Assembly: GCA_001970855.1 (NCBI GenBank)
Contig: LSSN01000044.1
Location: 50,213-114,212, forward strand
Direction of reading: 5' to 3'
DNA: 64,000 nt
Source: Smittium culicis
Taxonomy: Eukaryota; Kickxellomycota; Harpellomycetes; Harpellales; Legeriomycetaceae
Shown piece by piece: positions 58,156-64,000 of the stretch. A program made the position numbers and the translations under genes. Every line of letters starts with the position of its first letter. Positions within the stretch are counted from its first letter, which is position 1. A model generated the notes under the pieces. That model was not told where the DNA came from. It made no database searches and worked only from the letters and a program-made list of their open reading frames with translations.

Positions 58156-60427
58156 ATGGGAAACTCTCAAAGCTCATACCCGATATACTACAATGTTGAC
58201 ATCGACAACAAACATAAAACTAACGCTTTAACCGGCTTCACTGGTAACTAACCCCTCTCTTTCCGCCTTTGCCCCTCCTTATCATCCTTTAATCTATCTC
58301 CTAAATTTCAAATATCATGTCTAAAATTTTCACAGCTAAAATTTTATTTATTTAAACTCATCCACCCTTTTGTAGATTTGGCATGCTCTTCTCTTGGCGG
58401 CTCCATTGTTTGCTCAAGCAATGAAATGTTTGGCTCTGCTAAAAATCTTATCAAGTCTAGCCCCCCTTCAAATTCTAGCAATAATTCGAATAAAGGTATT
58501 TATTTCTATTTCTTACTTTTTTTAACTCGTTTCAATTTAACAGTTACTAATATTTTCTACCTTTTTCTAGGAAAATTGTTTTTCAATAACGATGCTTGGG
58601 TAACTAAACGACATGGAGATAGCTGTGAATGGTTTGTCCTTTATTTATTACTCTATATTCAATTATCTAATTCCTTTTTTTCCTCTCCAATTTATTAATC
58701 ACATGTCGACTCATTTTTTAGGGTTATAATTAAACTTGGCAGCACCGGTACTATCGCCGGTTTCGGAATCAATTCAACTAACTTATATGAAGACTCTGCA
58801 ATCAAAGTCTCTGTCGAAGCTTGCTTAGTCCCTGAAGAAATCCAAAAAAAATATAATCATAACCATGAAGAATTTCCCTTTTTGTGGGACGTTGTGTTGC
58901 CCGAAGCATCATTAACCCCAAACTCCCTCACCAGATTAGCCTTGTGGCACGAAACTAACTCTGTATATAACTTTGTCAAAGTCAACATTTTCCCCGACGG
59001 TGGCTTGGTAACTTCTTCTACTACTTGTTTTAATTTTAATCATTTATTTATCCTTATCATTACTAAACTATGTCTATTTTCATTCACCCCAATTTTATAG
59101 TCCCGCTTTAACGTTTACGGAACTGTTATACCATTAGTCGACTCTTCAAGGTTTTTTCCTATTCTTTTCTTTACTTTCTTTTCCATTTATTTTTAATTAC
59201 TAATTTGTTTCTGTTTATCTATTTAGCTTGGTTGATCTCGCTTGCGTTTCCAATGGCGGATTAGTTGTATCGGCTAGCAATGACTCTTTAGGTAGAAAAG
59301 AAAACCTTATTTTACCTGGACATACTAAATCTGATTCAACCCACGGCTGGGTTACTAGAAGAAATATTAAATCGTCTCAATCTGAAGATCCTTCCGATTG
59401 GGCAATTGTCAAACTAGGTGACTCTGGCTTTTTAAAATCTGCTCGCGTTGAAACTACTTCGCTAAATGGCGTTGAGCCTTTGTCTTTCTCAATAGCCGCT
59501 TGTTTCTCCGCCCTCACAGATCCCTCCATTGACAAAGATACTCATTGGTATGAAATTCACTCTAGCTCCCCTGTAAAACCCGGCTCAGTTAATGAAGTCG
59601 ATCTTTCTCTTAACACTCAAATTTTCACACACGTCAAACTTTCAATTAAGCCTGACGGCGGTGTTAGCAGACTCAGAATTTTTGGCGAACGTGCTACCGA
59701 ATCTAGCTCAGCCCCTGAGCCTATGGCTGTTGACTCTACTCCTACTGTAGAAATTACTTCACGAAAAAATTCAGTCGCTGAAGATAAAATTGCTGCTACC
59801 ACTGAGTCTCCGGTTGAGCCAGAGCTCGTTAAGGCTGAAGTTAAAGTTTCCAGTCCTGCTCCTAACACCCGCAGAAGAAAGCTATCTAAAGAATTGATCG
59901 AACCTTATAATGAAAATCTACCACAATCTAATCTAAATAAAAACATCTCTACCGAAAACCCCTTTTCCTCCCCTCAAAAACAGAACTCAAAGGATAACGT
60001 TAATAAAACTCCTCAAAATGCTAAATCAGATAGCACCGATGCTTCTGATAGCGTTTCTACTCCACAAGCTGATAGCCGTCCAATAGCCAAAGCAAAAAAG
60101 CCTAGCTCCAAAAAAGCTATTTTCATTCACAGCCCAGGTACCAGTTTAATTAAAAAACCAAGCGAGCCCCTACTAAATGGTGACTCCGCATCCCCCTTAT
60201 CGCCTGTTTTTTCAAAATCATTAATGAACAAAGACCCATTCACAAAGCAGCCTACTAATTCTGCTGACCAAAACGAAGGCACAGCAACTAAAAAAGCTAA
60301 ACATGACCCCTCAAAACCTAAAAAACCTGAATCTGACTCTACAGTTATTAACTCTGATAACACTGAAAGTACTCCAAAGGCTTCAAAAAATAAGAAATCT
60401 AAAAAAGCAAATAAACCTGCTGCATAA
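58156..60427 (+). CDS. Allantoicase with N-myristoylation-type start and long disordered tail
   Basis: Six exons with consistent phases (58156-58243, 58376-58495, 58571-58631, 58722-59007, 59101-59150, 59227-60427) give 601 aa. Allantoicase (yeast DAL2) hydrolyses allantoate to ureidoglycolate and urea in purine degradation. Both family repeats are present: repeat 1 about residues 28-190 (FTDLACSSLGGSIVCSSNEMF, WVIIKLGSTGTIAGFGI, SRFNVYGTVIP) and repeat 2 about 203-356 (LVDLACVSNGGLVVSASND, ENLILPGHTK, WAIVKLGDSGFLKSARVETT, FTHVKLSIKPDGGVSRLRIFG). Typical enzymes end here, near 350 residues; this one continues for about 245 Ser/Lys/Pro-rich residues ending KKSKKANKPAA. The first residues MGNSQSS fit the N-myristoylation pattern. 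Repeat 1 is more diverged than usual, so activity is likely but unproven. Confidence 0.88.
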
Positions 60428-61127
60428 TTTTATCTAGCCTTCAAAAGAAAAAACCAAACTTTTTTATTATTACGAAAAAGTAACCTGATAATATTAATTG
60501 TTTCATCCTACTTACATTTCTTATATCTTAATTTTTTTTATCTCACGTAACGGAGAAAATTTGATATTTTTCTCCTCCCCCTCCACAACCCCTTAATAAC
60601 CTTTTTATACTCTTTCTTAAATCCTTTATTTTTTAATATTAAATTAAATGGCAATTTATCCTACAATAATAGCTATCTAAAAAAGCTCTTTATTATTATA
60701 GTTGCATTTTTAACTCATATTTTCCCGCTTTTTTCTCATTTTCGTTTATTTTATATTAATAAATTTGATAATAATCCATAGTTTTATTAGCTTTGTACTT
60801 ATATTCCTTTGTGTTATCTACATATTATAGATCTTGTAATTACTTTGCGTAAATCAATTAAAAAGCTCAGAAACCAAATGATTATTTTACTTTGCCCAAT
60901 TTTATATCAACTGTGAATTTTGCGGAGAATATCACCAATTAAAACTTTGAATTTTTTTAAATGTTGAGCAATTAATTTTGTATAATAAATACCCATATAA
61001 CAAATTACCACATGCTATTAAATTAAATTACAGTCCCTTTGCTAATCAAAGCCATTTAATCTAGATTTAGTCATTTCATCTCTTATTATCTATTTAGACT
61101 TAGAATTAATTTACCTTAATAATAATA
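60428..61127. other. Intergenic spacer, allantoicase to RasGEF
   Basis: AT-rich 3' flank with a short C-rich patch (about 60570-60595) and the 5' flank of the next gene. No gene seen. Confidence 0.6.
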
Positions 61128-63948
61128 ATGGATCAGCTTTTGTTGGATGGCCATCGCGACTATAGAAATGGAAGACTAAGGGTAACGCTTTCTCACAACC
61201 ATCCCCGCTAAACACTATCCTCTTAATCATTTTATATGTTTCTTCTACTTTATTTGAAACCGATTAAACTTACACCGGTATCACATGTGCATACATGAAC
61301 GTAATGTTCATGAGAAAATCTACTGATTTTTCTCAATGAAACTTTTTTTTATTCTTTCTTAGTATTTCCATTGCTTAATAAAACTAACAAGTCAACTTCT
61401 TTTTTTTTTTCTTTCCCACCTAACATAAGGAAGCTGCAGCGCAGTATCTACAGTATATTGAAAATTGGTCGCGTAGTATGAGACAGAAAGTCCTTAGCAG
61501 TAAAATAATAATTCATAATTAAAATAAAATAACTCACATTTTACCTACATACCAACATCTTATCTTTCCTAAATTAAATAATATTTATTTGATACTAAGC
61601 TTATACTATTAAATATTCAAATATCGGTTGCATATAGCTCAATTTCTAGCTAGCGAGAACAATGAAACCGATTTTTTTAATGCTAAAATGGCCCTCGAAC
61701 GTCTCGACACTGTTTTTAAAGAGCTTGAACTCTCTGCCTCCGCATTACCGCCCATTATAAAACAACGATCCAATAGAGATTCTTACCATCTTCTTCCCGA
61801 TAAAGGTACATAATTCACCCACTACCCCCCCCCCCTTTAATAGTTTTTTTAAGAGAATTTCCAACTTACATACACCTTTTATTAGAAGAGAAAAACCTGA
61901 ATATTCCCCAATCTAATTATTCGCCTCTCTATATTCCTCTATCCTCGCTCATCAAATCAATGATGATACTTGCCTCCGCCTCTAATAAAAACAACGAGAA
62001 CAATAATATAGTAGTTAAAAATCTCGCCAATTCTCCAAATACCTCCTTCTCGGGAAATTCTAACGATCTTGAAAGCATCAAACATACTATAAACCCAAAC
62101 GCTGATTCGACTTGTACTATTAACAATAATAATGATAATGATCTCAGTGAAAATAATCCTAGTGCTAAACACTCGTACGATAAATTTAAAACAAGTACAT
62201 TGAATACTGAAAACTCTTTTACCCTTAAAAAGCAAGCTTTGGAGATTTCAAAGCATATTAAACAGATCGAATCGAAACCCATTATTAATTGGGATATCCA
62301 GCACGTTTCAAGAGAAATTTCTAAAATAAATTACTCTCTTTTTAGGGATTTCGTCGACTCTCTTTGTTCAAGCTACGGCCACGAATTTAGTGAAAGTGCA
62401 GAATTAAATTCGATTCTCAACTTTACAATTCCTAACATTGATATTTTAAAAAAGGGATTTCACTTTGCTAAATATCTTGAACACTCAGTTGTTCAGCAAA
62501 TTATCGCATACACATTCAACTATGATAATAAAAGCTTTATTTCTACAAGCGATACTTCACCAGCACTGGTCAAAAATAAAAGCACAACCTCCATAAGCTC
62601 AAAGCTAACACACGATGATGACCCAGCTGCACAAAAAATCAAACATTCCCTATTTTCCACTATCGATAACTATTTCATGGATCTAGCAATAGTGTTATTG
62701 GAATGCTACAACGACTTTAATGGTGGTACCGCAATCTTGAAGGCCCTAACAAGGCCTGAAATTGTTCGGCTACGAAATTTTTTTTCCTGCAACGTTTACA
62801 ACCTAAATAAACTGCTTTATAACTACCCTTGGGTATCTCTTGATTGCGATTCAAATTCTTCCAATTTCCAAAACCATAAAGAAAATTATGGCTACAATGT
62901 GTACATTAATCGAATTGATAGCGTCTCTAGCAACTCGTTACCCCTATTATACAGCAAAGAGGGCGTGCTCATAAAGTTGAACAGCTTTAACTCGAAAAGT
63001 TCCAATTCTCAAAAACCAAACATGCCTCGCAATTTTGAATCTAAGTACGAGTCTTTTGTCAAGGGTTTAAATATTTCTGTTAGCGAAACCCCCATAATTT
63101 ACAACACCACCTCATCTGATAATACCTCGACTACAAATCATATCAACACGTTTGTAAATAACCATACCAATATGATCATTCATGCTTCCCCATTTATCGA
63201 GTACCACTTGGCAAATTTGCAAAGATTATCGAAAGTAAATAACAGCTCGCATAAGCAAAACTATGCATATAACAATTCTTTTAAACGCCAACTCACTTCT
63301 TCTAGTTCCGATAAAATCAGCCAAGAAATATCTTTCTTTTACACCTGCTTTAGAACTATAGATTCACACCAATCGCTAAAAATTTCAAAGTTTTCAGAAA
63401 GCTTAAACAGCTTAAAGAATATTTTAGCTCCTAAAAAAGAACCTCCTAGTGAATTGCCAAACCTCAATACATTTCACTCTAGCACTAATGACAAAAGCGT
63501 ATTGGAATCAGTTAAGTGGTATTACCTAGTAAACACTTCCTCCTTTAAGAAATTTAATATTCTCCGTGACATAAGTCTTGATTTTTACAATATGCAAAAC
63601 TCTTCATTGGAACACTATTTACTATCCAGACCATTCTTAAACACACCTCAGCTTAGAAATATAAGCTTTTCCTTGCTCAACATATCCATCGCCGATGAAA
63701 GCTTAAATTGGGATAACAAAGATAATGTTTTTTTCCCGCAAGCAAATTATACTAGTTCGCCATACAATGGCTTCAATACCGACACAAGTTCAAGATACCT
63801 ATCTCCTACAGATAATAGGCTGTCAAACCAAAGGCATTCCGGTCATCCTGACTCTTGCTCATTATCATTCACGGAATCGCATTTTAGCAGTCCATCTTGC
63901 TCACTTACATCCGACTTTGTAGACGCTCAACAAATCTCTCAGTTTTAA
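61128..63948 (+). CDS. RasGEF-domain protein
   Basis: Four exons with matching phases (61128-61181, 61430-61499, 61638-61805, 61886-63948) give 784 aa. The first exons encode a short helical region (LLLDGHRDYRNGRLR, EAAAQYLQYIENW) of MIT/TPR-like look. After a Ser/Asn-rich linker, a Cdc25-type RasGEF domain begins near residue 233 (WDIQHVSREISKINYSLF, like '..vA.QLT.ie..LF') and includes KYLEHSVVQQIIAYTF and the conserved NDFNGGTAILKALTRPEIVRL (about 373-393), like NFN....I..aL....I.RL, then SPFIEYHLANLQRL. RasGEFs load GTP onto Ras/Rap GTPases. No REM domain is obvious before the catalytic part, and Ser/Asn insertions lengthen the domain. Which GTPase it serves cannot be told. Confidence 0.75.
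61825..61835 (+). repeat. Poly-C tract (11 C) in intron 3 of the RasGEF gene
   Basis: A pure C run inside the 80-nt intron 61806-61885, on the sense strand. Confidence 0.9.
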
Positions 63949-63983
63949 TTTTTTTTTTTTTAATTCTCGATTTTAATCCCTCT

Positions 63984-64000
63984 CCCCCCCCCCCCCCCCC
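63984..64000 (+). repeat. Poly-C tract (at least 17 C) at the window end
   Basis: A C run beginning 36 bp after the RasGEF stop codon and running to the last base of the window. Confidence 0.9.

Noticed and set aside
1..64000. CRISPR array, bacterial operon or defence island
   Set aside because: Introns, fungal genes and LINEs show a eukaryotic nuclear genome; the short tandem repeats have no unique spacers.

Overview
The window reads as nuclear DNA of an AT-rich fungus. It has fungal single-copy genes (PEX3, a GLY1-type threonine aldolase, an allantoicase, an LKB1/CaMKK-type kinase, a RasGEF and a Bud4-like septation protein), short GT-AG introns of about 80-250 nt, very Asn/Ser-rich proteins, long gene-poor AT-rich stretches and decayed retroelements. 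This fits an early-diverging lineage such as the Harpellales/Kickxellomycotina gut fungi. That placement is an inference from composition and gene style, not from a database match.

Layout. 1-1458 (-): 5' part of a protein kinase of the AMPK-activating Sak1/Tos3/Elm1/Ssp1 type, cut by the window edge inside a very long activation-segment insertion. 1459-16338: about 15 kb without an intact gene, holding a decayed DIRS-like or other RT element (about 6260-9230), one copy of a dispersed repeat (11274-11800) and a diverged repeat pair (about 14.1 and 15.0 kb). 16339-17373 (+): threonine aldolase, with a base composition unlike its surroundings. 17962-19966 (-): a two-exon multi-pass membrane protein of unknown function. 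21931-25341 (+): a mitochondrial-type DEAD-box helicase whose middle is printed twice around a run of N, most likely an assembly artefact. 27551-37237 (+): a giant (about 3199 aa) ankyrin/UIM/C2/PH protein related to Bud4. 37633-39708 (-): PEX3 in six exons, one intron being GC-AG.

40232-46111: a decayed APE-type LINE (element A) with a second N gap flanked by an identical 392-bp duplication. 47225-53018: a second, much more GC-rich LINE (element B) with a poly(A) tail and a 14-bp target-site duplication, itself carrying a 277-bp MITE-like insertion. 53033-58155: AT-rich, with the second copy of the dispersed repeat, a tRNA-like double hairpin and a broken gene fragment. 58156-60427 (+): a six-exon allantoicase with an N-myristoylation-type start and a 245-residue disordered tail. 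61128-63948 (+): a four-exon RasGEF-domain protein.

The genes are housekeeping or signalling genes, not an operon or a cluster: peroxisome biogenesis, purine catabolism, glycine synthesis, mitochondrial RNA metabolism, polarity/septation, and AMPK and Ras signalling. I did not find a defence system, CRISPR array, rRNA gene or complete tRNA. The observations most worth a second look are the kinase activation-segment insertion, the ankyrin-UIM-Bud4-like fusion, the apparently myristoylated allantoicase with its long tail, the GC-AG intron in PEX3, the dated nest of LINE plus MITE, and the two false-duplication gaps.
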